Shown piece after piece: positions 53,376 through 62,557 of a stretch of DNA of 64,000 nt. The stretch spans positions 5,646 through 69,645 of the forward strand of contig CAYLSB010000017.1 of the NCBI GenBank assembly GCA_964386005.1. Reading direction: 5' to 3'. The DNA comes from FEN-1350 sp964386005. GTDB lineage: Bacteria > Planctomycetota > Phycisphaerae > Sedimentisphaerales > Anaerohalosphaeraceae. Below the pieces are notes generated by a model that did no database searches, was not told the DNA's origin, and was given only the letters and a program-made list of their open reading frames with translations. The position numbers and the translations under genes are program-made. Numbering within the stretch: position 1 is the stretch's first letter; every line of letters starts with the position of its first letter.

Positions 53376-56342
53376 CTACTCGACGATCCGCAGTTCCGCG
53401 CAATCCGCATCCAAAATACGGCCGGTTACATCAATCGCGCGTGCGCATATCTGATGAACGCCGATCGTTCGAAAAAGGGTATTGCATGTCCATCCTGAAG
53501 AACCGTTATAATCGACGCAGACCAGGATGCCATCGGCATAAAACTCAAAGCGAGCGATTTCGTCGATCGGATTGACAACCTCCGCCAGGACATCGAAGCG
53601 TCCCTGGCCCAGAGAGATCGAAGTTCCCGATTCCGGTTGGATAATATGGACAGACGGCAGGGGACCGGACCACGGAAAACTTCGGAGCCACTGTTCGGCC
53701 AGATCGGCGAAGTCGGAAAGGTTGACAACACCGTCGCGGTTTGTATCGTGGCTCAACGGCCATTCGCTCATGCCGGCGAAAGGGGTTCCGCCGTAAGCGC
53801 CGATGTTGATTCGTCCGCCGTTCGGCATTCGTTCCCGGGTAGGCCGGATTCGCGGATCGCCGGCATCAATACATGGGCTTGTGGCCTCATCCAAAATCCA
53901 TACACCACCGGCGTTTCCGGATTTGGGCCAATATCGTCCTCGTTGTGATTGCAGATGAAAATCATTTTGTTTTGGGTCGGCAAATAGAGGATTGGTGTGG
54001 ATATTGCCTTCCATGGAAGGCCAGTCCACATTATCCTCGATGCAACTGTAACGCGCTTTGCAGTCGAAAAGATCCGAACCGCTGTTGAACCAAAAGATAC
54101 AATGGCTGATATCCGGATTGGCGCCCTCATAAGCCAAAACGCCATGGGTGTTCTGTACGATCGTCAGATTCATCAGTGTCGGGTTTCCGCCCACGATAAA
54201 TACGCCTCCCATGCTTCCGCGGATCACGAAATTCTTCACGATACTCTGCGGACCTTCCCCTGAGTGCATGGATATGGCATAATCATTGGGGGCCTGCAGG
54301 ATCGCGGCGTCAGCGGCACTGGCCAGCGTGATCGCCTTGCCATAAAACAGAATCGGTCCTGTATAGACCCCCGGCCAGACCAGAACGGTATCGCCATTCT
54401 GGCCGGCATAGATTCCCTTCATAATCGTCTTGAAGGCGGTTTCATGGCTGAGACCATCATGGGAATCATTTCCGGTCGAACCGTCAACATGATAAACCAA
54501 GTGCCGTTTTCCCTTACTGGCCTCGATGGTTTGGCCGTATGCTCCCATGTTGATGCGACGGCCGTTGGGCGTCGGTTCAAGATCGAAGGCGTCGCGAGGA
54601 TCTCCGGCGTCGATACAGGGGCTGTGTTTGGAATCAACGATCCACGAACCCGTCGCCGGATCGAATCGACCGATGACCGATTGAAGATGGGTATCCGTCG
54701 ATGACGCGAACAACGGATCCAGGGCCATATTCCCGGATCCGATGTACCCACCCTCGACGTCGCTGTAGGTCACCGGACTGTTACTTGCCGGATCGATCAG
54801 TTGGATTTCCTGTCCTCCGTTTTTCCAGACAATAGTATTTCGAATCCGGATATCGGCCGTGGTTGAATAGATTCCTCCGGCAGGAAAGGGAGGCGTCGTC
54901 TCGGTGAGACCATTATTAAAAACCGTACAATTGGTGCACATCACCTCGCAAACCGGCCCGGTCAATCCTCCCGTATAATTGTCGTGGCGTCCGTCAATCC
55001 ATATTCCGGATCCGATCTGGGCGATATTCGACACGATCCGGCAATTCGCCATTTCGACCTTCGAGTAAGGGCCTCCGACGGCGATTCCCCCGCCTTTCAG
55101 GCCTCCATCCGCATCATTGCCCTGAATGTCACAAGCCAGGATTCGAGCCGTGCTGGCCCGAACATAAATTCCGCTTCCGAAACCGTTATTATATCCGTGA
55201 TTATTGATTATGGTACAATCGCCTATCGTCGCATTACTTCGCCGTAAGAGGGCAATCCCGCTTCCGAAACCGCCGGACTTGGGACCACCAAAGCCACCCG
55301 ATTTGCACTCGGTGATCCGGCAATGTAGAATGGTCGGAGTGCCGTTGACGCATCCGATCCCGCCCCCGAATTCCGTTCCACAGTCGCGGATCACGCAATG
55401 GGCAATCGTCGGCCCCGCATTCTCGCAATAGATACCTCCACCTACCGGATTGGATTTGCTATCGGAATGGGGTACGGTTTCATAAAGATTTCCCTGGCCG
55501 GATAGGATTCCATTTTGAATCGTAAATCCCTGAATTACGGTTTCCGAACCCTCGCCCTGGTGGACATAAAAACCCCGATTATCGAGTTTGCCAGGTCCCT
55601 GATCGAGTCCCTGGCAATCGATGATGGTTTGTTCCGCCCCTTTTTCGCCACGGACCGTGATGGCTTTGCCCCGTAATTCAATGTTCCAGTTCCCGTCGCC
55701 CCTATAGGTTCCCGGAGAGACCTCGACGACATCTCCCGGTTTGGCCGCGTCGATGCCCGCTTGGATGGTGGGGTAGTCTTGCGGGACCCGGATCAGGGCC
55801 GCTTCAGCGGTCAGGTGAATTTCCAGATTATCCAACACCCCGAAGGTTCCCCGGAATGCCACATAACAGGTTCCCTGCTCCGATCCGATTGCGATCCGGT
55901 GATGGCCTTCTCCAAGCACAGTGGGTATTGTCCATATATGCCCGTCCCCGGACAACGAGTAACTAAGATACCCCAAAGGTTCGGGCATGGACCAATATGG
56001 CTGGGGGAGGATATCAAATTCCAGCGTACCTTTGATCCGGCGAGGGTGAGAGTCGGCCTCAAGAGGAAAACAATAATTCAGATGGGCGGGACCACCCAGG
56101 TAACCACGGAAAATCAACGAGGGAGGATTTTTCGTAAACTGGGTGAAGGTCAGATACGGTTCTGCCGGCGGGAACGCCATTTCCGGCCACACGACGGAAT
56201 GGCTGTAACTGTCATTCTTGAGTTTGTCGGTTGAAAAATCATCCTGATAAGAATACACCCAGTCTCCGAAGGCCGGAACGGTACATACGATGGCTGCCGC
56301 CAGCCCGCAATACAATCTCCACTGACTCCGGTTCGTTTTCAT
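53376..56342 (-). CDS. Exported right-handed beta-helix protein with dockerin-like tail
   Basis: The protein is 988 aa. The ATG at 56342 is preceded by GGAGAACGGAG and gives a signal peptide ending near AFG. After a beta-sandwich comes a pectate-lyase/NosD-like parallel beta-helix (IRVPQDYPTIQAGIDAAKPG, then many G-G-I rungs), with a second helix block from about 630. DTNRDGVVNLSDFADLAEQW is a dockerin-like calcium loop, followed by an Ig-like domain. It is likely a secreted surface protein that binds or cleaves pectin-like glycans. It lies 75 bases after the fused sigma gene. Confidence 0.85.
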   Translation of the reverse strand: MKTNRSQWRLYCGLAAAIVCTVPAFGDWVYSYQDDFSTDKLKNDSYSHSVVWPEMAFPPAEPYLTFTQFTKNPPSLIFRGYLGGPAHLNYCFPLEADSHPRRIKGTLEFDILPQPYWSMPEPLGYLSYSLSGDGHIWTIPTVLGEGHHRIAIGSEQGTCYVAFRGTFGVLDNLEIHLTAEAALIRVPQDYPTIQAGIDAAKPGDVVEVSPGTYRGDGNWNIELRGKAITVRGEKGAEQTIIDCQGLDQGPGKLDNRGFYVHQGEGSETVIQGFTIQNGILSGQGNLYETVPHSDSKSNPVGGGIYCENAGPTIAHCVIRDCGTEFGGGIGCVNGTPTILHCRITECKSGGFGGPKSGGFGSGIALLRRSNATIGDCTIINNHGYNNGFGSGIYVRASTARILACDIQGNDADGGLKGGGIAVGGPYSKVEMANCRIVSNIAQIGSGIWIDGRHDNYTGGLTGPVCEVMCTNCTVFNNGLTETTPPFPAGGIYSTTADIRIRNTIVWKNGGQEIQLIDPASNSPVTYSDVEGGYIGSGNMALDPLFASSTDTHLQSVIGRFDPATGSWIVDSKHSPCIDAGDPRDAFDLEPTPNGRRINMGAYGQTIEASKGKRHLVYHVDGSTGNDSHDGLSHETAFKTIMKGIYAGQNGDTVLVWPGVYTGPILFYGKAITLASAADAAILQAPNDYAISMHSGEGPQSIVKNFVIRGSMGGVFIVGGNPTLMNLTIVQNTHGVLAYEGANPDISHCIFWFNSGSDLFDCKARYSCIEDNVDWPSMEGNIHTNPLFADPKQNDFHLQSQRGRYWPKSGNAGGVWILDEATSPCIDAGDPRIRPTRERMPNGGRINIGAYGGTPFAGMSEWPLSHDTNRDGVVNLSDFADLAEQWLRSFPWSGPLPSVHIIQPESGTSISLGQGRFDVLAEVVNPIDEIARFEFYADGILVCVDYNGSSGWTCNTLFRTIGVHQICARAIDVTGRILDADCAELRIVE

Positions 56343-56417
56343 CTCCGTTCTCCGATCCCTTTCCTTCCGGCATGAGTCACCCTGGGGACAAATCCAATTC
56401 TTCACACGGGCGGACGA

Positions 56418-58268
56418 TCACTTGTCCAGTAAATCCATAATCCATGGTGTCTCCGCCTTGCCGTATCGATGGTGGGTTTCAAACAAGCGCGGCTCAAACC
56501 ACGGTCCCGAATCCGTCGGTAGGATTTGATGATAATCAAAGCGAATCTGTCCCGACAGCGTACCACGTTGCAGGGAGATCGTTTCGATCAGATCCCGATC
56601 GAGGGAAATCCGATACTCGATTTGCATGTCTCCCTGTCGCAGGATGACGGTGGCTTTGTCCTCGGCGAGTCGTTGGGTTTCATAAGCGATTCCCCGGATC
56701 GCGGCATCACGGCGGACGCTATCGATGGTATGAAGTCCCATCCAGGGACGAATCAGGCCTTCAAAGAAACGGCCCGCAGGATACCCGTGAACCGTCCCGT
56801 TGGACGTGATCCACTCGCTTCCGTTCATTGTATCAATGAGCCGTTCCGAACCGATTCGGATTTCCAGCCACGGCCGATGTACCTTGAAGGTGGCATACAC
56901 AAAGGGGATCCGACCTTTTCCCGAAATGGGCTTGCCGTCGATCTGACCGGAGATCTCCATCACCGTCCAGCCGCGTTGATGCATCTCATCCCGTCGATCC
57001 ACAACGGTGACTTTGGGTCCCCAGTGATACTGGAAGTACTCTTCTTCCAGCAGATTGAGATGCTGTTCAACCTGTGCGCGTCGGCGCCCTCCGGTCGAAT
57101 CCTCGATCACCAGAAGCCCGCGCTGTTGCGTTGTAAAGTGGATACCCGCCGGACGTGGCGGGGCCGATGGATTCGATTGCGATACGACGAACCGATACAA
57201 CGAAGGTGAATCCCCCGGTAAAATCGTCACCCCCAGCCCTCGGCGATAGCTTCGATAATTGTCAACAGTAACCACATTGGATCCGGAATAATGGTAGTTT
57301 GCCATGGCATTCTGCAGTGTCAGGCAATCCCCGTTGGTGGCGCCGAGCTGAACGACCCGAAGCATCATCGGACCGTTCAGCCCTTCCGGATAATAATACC
57401 ATCGAGATACATCATCATCGTGCGCCTCATGAAACCCTTCCAACGGAGCCGACATCTGTATATCCGGCGTACCATCCCGGGACGAAGATTGAAAATACGA
57501 GGAGATCGGTTCGATCGCGACGACGCCGGTGGCAACCACGCCCCCCGCGGTTAGAAACACGACGGCGCTTTTACTGGCGACCATTCCGGCGAGGGTCGCC
57601 AGAAGGCCAACCTTCAAAGAAGCCGAGGAAACGGCCACGCGAACCGCCGCCGCTTCCGTCGTCGCCGTCATTTTACCGAATAATACCAGCGCGGTGATCA
57701 GGGCTCCCTTGCCCAGACCGAATCGACCGAGTTCCTTGGCCAGCGAGCGTTTGGCCCGAAGGAACAGCATCTGCGCCGCAAATTCGCTGATGCCAAGAAC
57801 ATGTGCGATTTCCGAATAACTCATGTCGTCGTAGCATCGCATACTCAAAACAGCCCGGTGTCGCTCATGGAGCCCCGTCATCGCATGGCGAATTACCTGT
57901 CGAAGTTCCTGGCTGATCATATCCTCCAGGCCGGTAGGTTCTTCGTTGTCGCGCGACAGGCGACCGGCAAGCTCCTCCCTGTGTTTATGATGTTTCTGTT
58001 CGGTCCGCCGATGAGTTCGAAGCTTGTTGATCGCAATGCCGTAAAGCCATGGAATAAATCGTTCGGTATTTTTCAGTTTTCCAAGTATCTTCATCATTTC
58101 CAGTACCGTTTCCTGAACCACGTCCTCCGTGACATCGTCTCGCAGCGTCATGCGGAACACATAGTTGCGCAACTTGTCGGCGGCGAATTCGGCCAGCTTG
58201 TCTCTGCCGGTCTGATCGCCCTGCAAGGTCCGATCGATCCATTCTTTGATCTGTGTTGTTTCAATCAT
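56418..58268 (-). CDS. ECF sigma factor fused to membrane and extracytoplasmic domains
   Basis: The product is about 616 aa. The first 190 residues are an ECF sigma factor: region 2 NYVFRMTLRDDVTEDVVQET and FIPWLYGIAINKLR, region 4 LHERHRAVLSMRCYDDMSYS with its helix-turn-helix EIAHVLGISEFAAQML. A hydrophobic segment (about 215-255, GLLATLAGMVASKSAVVFL) follows, then about 360 residues of probable extracytoplasmic beta-rich protein. One polypeptide thus holds sensor and sigma activity, as in ECF classes with C-terminal extensions. ATG at 58268 follows GGTGG; a TTG at 58280 is possible. It may control the beta-helix gene just downstream. Confidence 0.85.
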   Translation of the reverse strand: MIETTQIKEWIDRTLQGDQTGRDKLAEFAADKLRNYVFRMTLRDDVTEDVVQETVLEMMKILGKLKNTERFIPWLYGIAINKLRTHRRTEQKHHKHREELAGRLSRDNEEPTGLEDMISQELRQVIRHAMTGLHERHRAVLSMRCYDDMSYSEIAHVLGISEFAAQMLFLRAKRSLAKELGRFGLGKGALITALVLFGKMTATTEAAAVRVAVSSASLKVGLLATLAGMVASKSAVVFLTAGGVVATGVVAIEPISSYFQSSSRDGTPDIQMSAPLEGFHEAHDDDVSRWYYYPEGLNGPMMLRVVQLGATNGDCLTLQNAMANYHYSGSNVVTVDNYRSYRRGLGVTILPGDSPSLYRFVVSQSNPSAPPRPAGIHFTTQQRGLLVIEDSTGGRRRAQVEQHLNLLEEEYFQYHWGPKVTVVDRRDEMHQRGWTVMEISGQIDGKPISGKGRIPFVYATFKVHRPWLEIRIGSERLIDTMNGSEWITSNGTVHGYPAGRFFEGLIRPWMGLHTIDSVRRDAAIRGIAYETQRLAEDKATVILRQGDMQIEYRISLDRDLIETISLQRGTLSGQIRFDYHQILPTDSGPWFEPRLFETHHRYGKAETPWIMDLLDK

Positions 58269-58439
58269 CTGTACCACCAAATAGTGTCACCCCCTGAGAA
58301 AAACCAACGCTGGACGTCAAGAGATTGTTCGAATGTCCTTTCGTAAACGGTTTCCGCCAAATCCGTATAAAAAAATTGACAGAGCAAGGAATCAATTGTA
58401 CCATATCGGTCGAGTTAAAATCCATCAGGAGTATTACCC

Positions 58440-58799
58440 ATGGAACAAACGAATCCGAAAATCAGTGTCGAATACGCCAATTCAGTGGTGATAGCGACAT
58501 TTACCCTGGAAAAAATCCTCGAAGACCTCGATATTCAGTTACTCGAAAAGACACTGCTTCCCCTGATTCATCAGCAACATAAACCCTTGATGTTGCTGGA
58601 CTTCTCCAACGTCAAATTCCTGACAAGTGCTGTATTGGGTCTTCTCATCCGCATCTTGAAAAAGGTCAATGAAGCCGGCGGGACCCTGCGTCTGTGCGGA
58701 ATTAATTCCAAAATTCTCGAAATTTTTGGGATCACCCGGCTGGATAAGGTTTTTGATATCTATGCAACCCGGGAAAAGGCCTTGTTGGCTTTCGAGTAA
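58440..58799 (+). CDS. STAS-domain anti-sigma factor antagonist
   Basis: The protein is 119 aa, a single STAS domain. LLDFSNVKFLTSAVLGLLI carries the conserved serine that is phosphorylated in SpoIIAA/RsbV-like proteins. AGGAGTATTACCC precedes the ATG. The next gene is a matching anti-sigma kinase, so the pair is a partner-switch module; no sigma or PP2C phosphatase gene lies adjacent. Confidence 0.88.
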   Translation: MEQTNPKISVEYANSVVIATFTLEKILEDLDIQLLEKTLLPLIHQQHKPLMLLDFSNVKFLTSAVLGLLIRILKKVNEAGGTLRLCGINSKILEIFGITRLDKVFDIYATREKALLAFE

Positions 58800-58832
58800 A
58801 TTCTTCTGAATCAAGGACTTAGGAAATCCGAT

Positions 58833-58865
58833 ATGATTGTGATTGAAATCAAATCGGTGAATTGA
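58833..58865 (+). CDS. Ten-codon leader ORF before the anti-sigma gene
   Basis: A short frame, MIVIEIKSVN, has AGGAAATCCGAT before its ATG and ends nine bases ahead of the anti-sigma ATG. It could act as a coupling leader, because the downstream gene lacks its own strong site. The evidence is slight. Confidence 0.2.
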   Translation: MIVIEIKSVN

Positions 58866-58873
58866 CCTAAGAT

Positions 58874-59293
58874 ATGGCAAAACAAGGACTTGTGCATAAA
58901 TCGATCGTTGTGCCGAGTATCCCGAACCAGTTGCAAAGCATTACTGAGCAACTACTTAGGGAATCTCAATCCTGCAACCTCTCTCAGGAGGAGTCGTTTG
59001 CCCTTCATATGGCCCTGGAAGAATCGCTCTTCAATGCCGCACGGCATGGAAATAAATTGGACCCGGATAAGAACATTACGATCGATTTTACAATCAATTC
59101 CGAAAAAATCGATCTAACAGTGACCGATCAGGGGGACGGATTTGATCCCGAAGGACTGCCTGATCCGCGAAAGCACGAAAACCTGTATAAATACGGCGGC
59201 AGGGGGGTCCTGCTCATGCGATCCTATATGGATCTCGTGGAATTCAATCAAAAAGGCAACCAGGTACACATGGTCAAATATCGCCGGCATTGA
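58874..59293 (+). CDS. RsbW/SpoIIAB-like anti-sigma serine kinase
   Basis: The protein is 139 aa, a HATPase_c_2 fold. ESLFNAARHGNKLD is the N box, TVTDQGDGFDPEGLP the G1 box and GGRGVLLMRSYMD the G2 box of GHKL kinases. It likely phosphorylates the STAS protein encoded 75 bases upstream and binds a sigma factor or another partner. The start lacks a strong ribosome binding site. Its target is not in the window. Confidence 0.9.
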   Translation: MAKQGLVHKSIVVPSIPNQLQSITEQLLRESQSCNLSQEESFALHMALEESLFNAARHGNKLDPDKNITIDFTINSEKIDLTVTDQGDGFDPEGLPDPRKHENLYKYGGRGVLLMRSYMDLVEFNQKGNQVHMVKYRRH

Positions 59294-59432
59294 GCGGTTT
59301 CTGCGAGGGATTCTTCAGGCGTCCTCCTCTTCCATCTCTCCGATAGGTTCGATTTTCTCACTTTCCCTCAAATATCCTTGAACCGCCGATCATGAACCGG
59401 TAAGCTACATCAAACCTTATCAGGAGAATCCC

Positions 59433-60803
59433 ATGAAAAATTCGGCATTCCATTGGATTGTTGTTCTTGGGCTGCTTGTCGCGGTTTTCCCCGCCATATC
59501 CGGTCCCTTAGATGACTATGTCGCCAACCCCGATGCCTCATTCCGATTCTCGCTGGACTCGACGATTATGGCCAACAACCAAACGGCTTACATTCTTCGT
59601 ATGGTTTCACAGCGATGGCGCACCCCCGATCAGGTCAACCGTCCTCAGTGGGAGCACTGGGTGCAGGTTATTATCCCTTCAAACGTGACGAGCAGTACCG
59701 CCTTGCTGCTCATCTCCGGCGGAAGCACCAACAAGTCCGCCCCGGATAAAATCAACGGCATGATCGCCGAAATCGCCCGTCGTACGGGATCGATCACCGC
59801 CGAGATCGGCATGATCCCGAACCAGCCCCTGATTTTTCCCGGCGATGACCGCGAACGCTCTGAAGATGCCATTATCGCTTATTCGTGGGACCAATATCGA
59901 AAAACCGGCGATACCACATGGCCGGTTCAATTGGCGATGGTCAAATCCGCCGTTCAAGCGATGGACACGGTCCAACGATTTTCCGAGCAGCTTTCCGGCC
60001 GCCCGATGGTTACATCCTTTGTCGTGACCGGCGCATCCAAGAGAGGATGGACAACCTGGCTGACCGGTGCCGTCGACAAACGAGTCAAAGCCATCATTCC
60101 CATTGTTATCGATATGCTCAATACGCAAAAGTCATTTCGGCATCATCGCGCGGTCTATGGTTTTTATGCCCCGGCCGTGCATGATTACGAGGAGATGGGA
60201 ATTTTCAACTGGATCGATTCGCCGGAATCGGATCGACTTATGCAAATCGTCGATCCGTTCAGCTATCGCGATCGACTGACCCTGCCGAAATTTCTCATCC
60301 ACGGAACGGGAGACGAGTTTTTCCTTCCGGATTCGTCGCGGTTCTATTTCGATGAACTCAAAGGTCCGAAGTATCTTCGATATGTCCCCAATGCCGGTCA
60401 TGGCCTGAAGAACAGCGATGCCGTCGAGAGCTTGGCGGCGTTCTATCAGGCGATCATAGATGAATCAAAACTGCCGCGATTTTCATGGGAAAAAATCGGC
60501 GGCGAGTCCGTCCGCGTTATCGCGACCGATCGGCCGAAAAAGGCCCTCTTGTGGCAGGGGCACAATCCAAAGGTCCGCGACTTTCGCATCGACGTGCTCG
60601 GACCGGTATGGAAATCAACGGAGCTGATCGATCAGGGAGGCGGTGCGTATACAGCGAAAGTCGATCGGCCCGACGAAGGATTTCGCGCATTCATGGTCGA
60701 GTTGACTTTCGACAGCGATTTCGGACGCGAATACAAATTCACCACGCCCGTCTATATTACCCCCGACGTGGAACCCTTCGCGGGGGATACGACAACCAAA
60801 TAA
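59433..60803 (+). CDS. PhoPQ-activated pathogenicity-related (PqaA) family hydrolase
   Basis: The protein is 456 aa with a signal peptide (MKNSAFHWIVVLGLLVAVFP). VTGASKRGWTTWLTGAVDKR carries the nucleophile-elbow GASKRGW of the family, with HGTGDEFFLPDS and NAGHGL supplying acid and histidine of an alpha/beta-hydrolase. Known PqaA-family members are named for a Salmonella gene; a general hydrolase function is likely, substrate unknown. It probably acts in the periplasm. AGGAGA precedes the ATG, and no operon partner is evident. Confidence 0.9.
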   Translation: MKNSAFHWIVVLGLLVAVFPAISGPLDDYVANPDASFRFSLDSTIMANNQTAYILRMVSQRWRTPDQVNRPQWEHWVQVIIPSNVTSSTALLLISGGSTNKSAPDKINGMIAEIARRTGSITAEIGMIPNQPLIFPGDDRERSEDAIIAYSWDQYRKTGDTTWPVQLAMVKSAVQAMDTVQRFSEQLSGRPMVTSFVVTGASKRGWTTWLTGAVDKRVKAIIPIVIDMLNTQKSFRHHRAVYGFYAPAVHDYEEMGIFNWIDSPESDRLMQIVDPFSYRDRLTLPKFLIHGTGDEFFLPDSSRFYFDELKGPKYLRYVPNAGHGLKNSDAVESLAAFYQAIIDESKLPRFSWEKIGGESVRVIATDRPKKALLWQGHNPKVRDFRIDVLGPVWKSTELIDQGGGAYTAKVDRPDEGFRAFMVELTFDSDFGREYKFTTPVYITPDVEPFAGDTTTK

Positions 60804-60886
60804 CGGAATAATTTCCTTGCAGACGAATTCAATCCGTGGCCGATACAACAGGAACGAAAGTCGGATGAATACCAGGGTACAGGGAA

Positions 60887-61900
60887 ATGAAGCATCCTGA
60901 AAAAGGCGAGCCAGTGGCATTGCAGGAACAGCGGCACCAGCCCCGGCCGTGGCTGGATGCGATCCGGCAGCGGCGATGGTTCTGGCTGTCGGGTATGGGG
61001 CTCGCCTTTGGCTCGGTCGGGGGGGCATGTGCGACGCTGGCGGGAGGGGGGATCCTCCGGATGATTTCCTGTGGTGTATTGGCTGGCGGCAGCGCGGCGG
61101 CGGCGGTGCTGGCAGCGTGGCGATGGCAGTGGCAGTGTTTCATGGTGCTGCGAGTCGAACGGCGGATCGAACGATCCGAACGCGAAATCGAGCGTCTGTT
61201 TGTTGTGCTGTTGCGCCATCTGCGTTTGCCGATCCGGGATCTGAGGCAAAAGGCCGATTTGCTGGCGGGGCGGATTGAATCCAAGCGGAAGGTAGTCGTT
61301 ACAGTCGGGGCTGGAGAGCAGGACGAGCGGGCCTGCCAGGCCGAAACGGATGCCGAATGTATTCGTTTGGTCAGGGGCTTGTGTGACAAGGCGGCCGATC
61401 TGGATCGGGTTGCGGCGGGACTGGTACGGCTGGGCAAGATTCGTAAGGTCGAATCCGAGCCGGAATTGCTGGATATGGGACCGATTGTCGTCAAGGCGGC
61501 GGGGGGACTCAATGATCTGATCGAACAGACTGGAGCGGCCGTCGAAATGATGGACCTGCCGGAGGGGATGGGCGATCCGGAATTGGTGGGATTACTCTGG
61601 CATGAGCTGATCGCCAATGCCCTGCAGAACCTCAGCGAATGGCGCAAAGGGCGAATCCGGATATGGGGATGGGTCGAGGGCGTTCGCTCGATGTATTGTG
61701 TGGAGGATAACGGCATCGGAATCGCCGAAGACGAACTGGAGAAAATCTTCGAGCTGTTCTATCGCGTCGATCCGGCCGTCAAGCGACAGGGACTGGGACT
61801 TGCCGTCGTACGGCGAATCGTCGAAAAGCTTCACGGCCGACTCTGGATCTCCAGCACGCCGGGTCAAGGCAGCCAGTTCACGTTTTCATTGCCGAGATAA
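60887..61900 (+). CDS. Membrane histidine kinase, short form
   Basis: The protein is 337 aa. Two membrane spans (about 33-55 and 58-78) are followed by a helix with LLRHLRLPIRDLRQK, the likely phosphoacceptor histidine in an atypical H box. The ATPase has HELIANALQNLSE (N box), VEDNGIGIAEDELEKIF (G1) and KRQGLGLAVVRRI (G2). There is no obvious external sensor domain and no adjacent response regulator. A broken copy of its last 40 codons lies at 62877-63007. Confidence 0.85.
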   Translation: MKHPEKGEPVALQEQRHQPRPWLDAIRQRRWFWLSGMGLAFGSVGGACATLAGGGILRMISCGVLAGGSAAAAVLAAWRWQWQCFMVLRVERRIERSEREIERLFVVLLRHLRLPIRDLRQKADLLAGRIESKRKVVVTVGAGEQDERACQAETDAECIRLVRGLCDKAADLDRVAAGLVRLGKIRKVESEPELLDMGPIVVKAAGGLNDLIEQTGAAVEMMDLPEGMGDPELVGLLWHELIANALQNLSEWRKGRIRIWGWVEGVRSMYCVEDNGIGIAEDELEKIFELFYRVDPAVKRQGLGLAVVRRIVEKLHGRLWISSTPGQGSQFTFSLPR

Positions 61901-62044
61901 TAATTGTGTCCGTGAACGTCTTGTTTTTCACGAAATGATACCAATATTTATACCCCCGGAAATAATGGGGGTGGCAATAGTATTGTTACACAGGCCTATG
62001 GAAGCATGGGTTCGCCGAGGTCGCGGATCCACCTTGATTATCCG

Positions 62045-62551
62045 TTAGCGCCGTGTATGTCGCAGCAGCGTTAGGCCACCAACGATCAACAGTGACAACA
62101 TGGCCGGTTCGGGAACCAAGGCCAATTGCCCGCGAATCTCGCCTCCCGGATACAGGCTGTTGTGGATGTTGACATAATACAGCCCCTCTTTCAAATATGC
62201 CACTTGAGCCGGCGTGATGGCAAAGACCTGCTCGGGTATGGACCCGCTGGTTATCCCGCTGACCCCACTGAAGGTGAAGACCGGACTTGCGTTTAAACCG
62301 GGCGCGGCGGGCCCGTGGATATGCGCCACCGTGGCCGGGGCGGTCAGATCGGACCATGAAAAGTTGACGGTAATCTGGTCCTCGGCATCGTTCAGCAACA
62401 CGGTACTGTATCCCGTGGCCAGCGAAAGGTTTGCCGGTACCTCCTGGGTGCCATCCAGGGTTGTATCAAAAAGCAAGGCAGCATGAGCTGTGGGGGTTAC
62501 CAGGATCAGGAATCCCCATCCGACAAGATTTAGCATCAGAAATCGTTTCAT
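62045..62551 (-). CDS. Exported CHRD-domain protein with PEP-CTERM tail
   Basis: The protein is 168 aa. A signal peptide ends near AHA. The CHRD domain has the usual TTLDGTQEVPANLS, TVAHIHGPAAPG and YVNIHNSLYPGGEIRGQL. It ends VPEPAMLSLLIVGGLTLL followed by RHTRR, a PEP-CTERM sorting signal. AGGAGG lies before the ATG at 62551. Such proteins are thought to be exported and cut by an exosortase; none is visible here. Confidence 0.92.
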   Translation of the reverse strand: MKRFLMLNLVGWGFLILVTPTAHAALLFDTTLDGTQEVPANLSLATGYSTVLLNDAEDQITVNFSWSDLTAPATVAHIHGPAAPGLNASPVFTFSGVSGITSGSIPEQVFAITPAQVAYLKEGLYYVNIHNSLYPGGEIRGQLALVPEPAMLSLLIVGGLTLLRHTRR

Positions 62552-62557
62552 AGTCAC

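Noticed and set aside
61930..61990. Terminator between the histidine kinase and the CHRD gene
   Set aside because: ACCCCC/GGGGGT can pair with a short loop, but there is no T-run on either strand.
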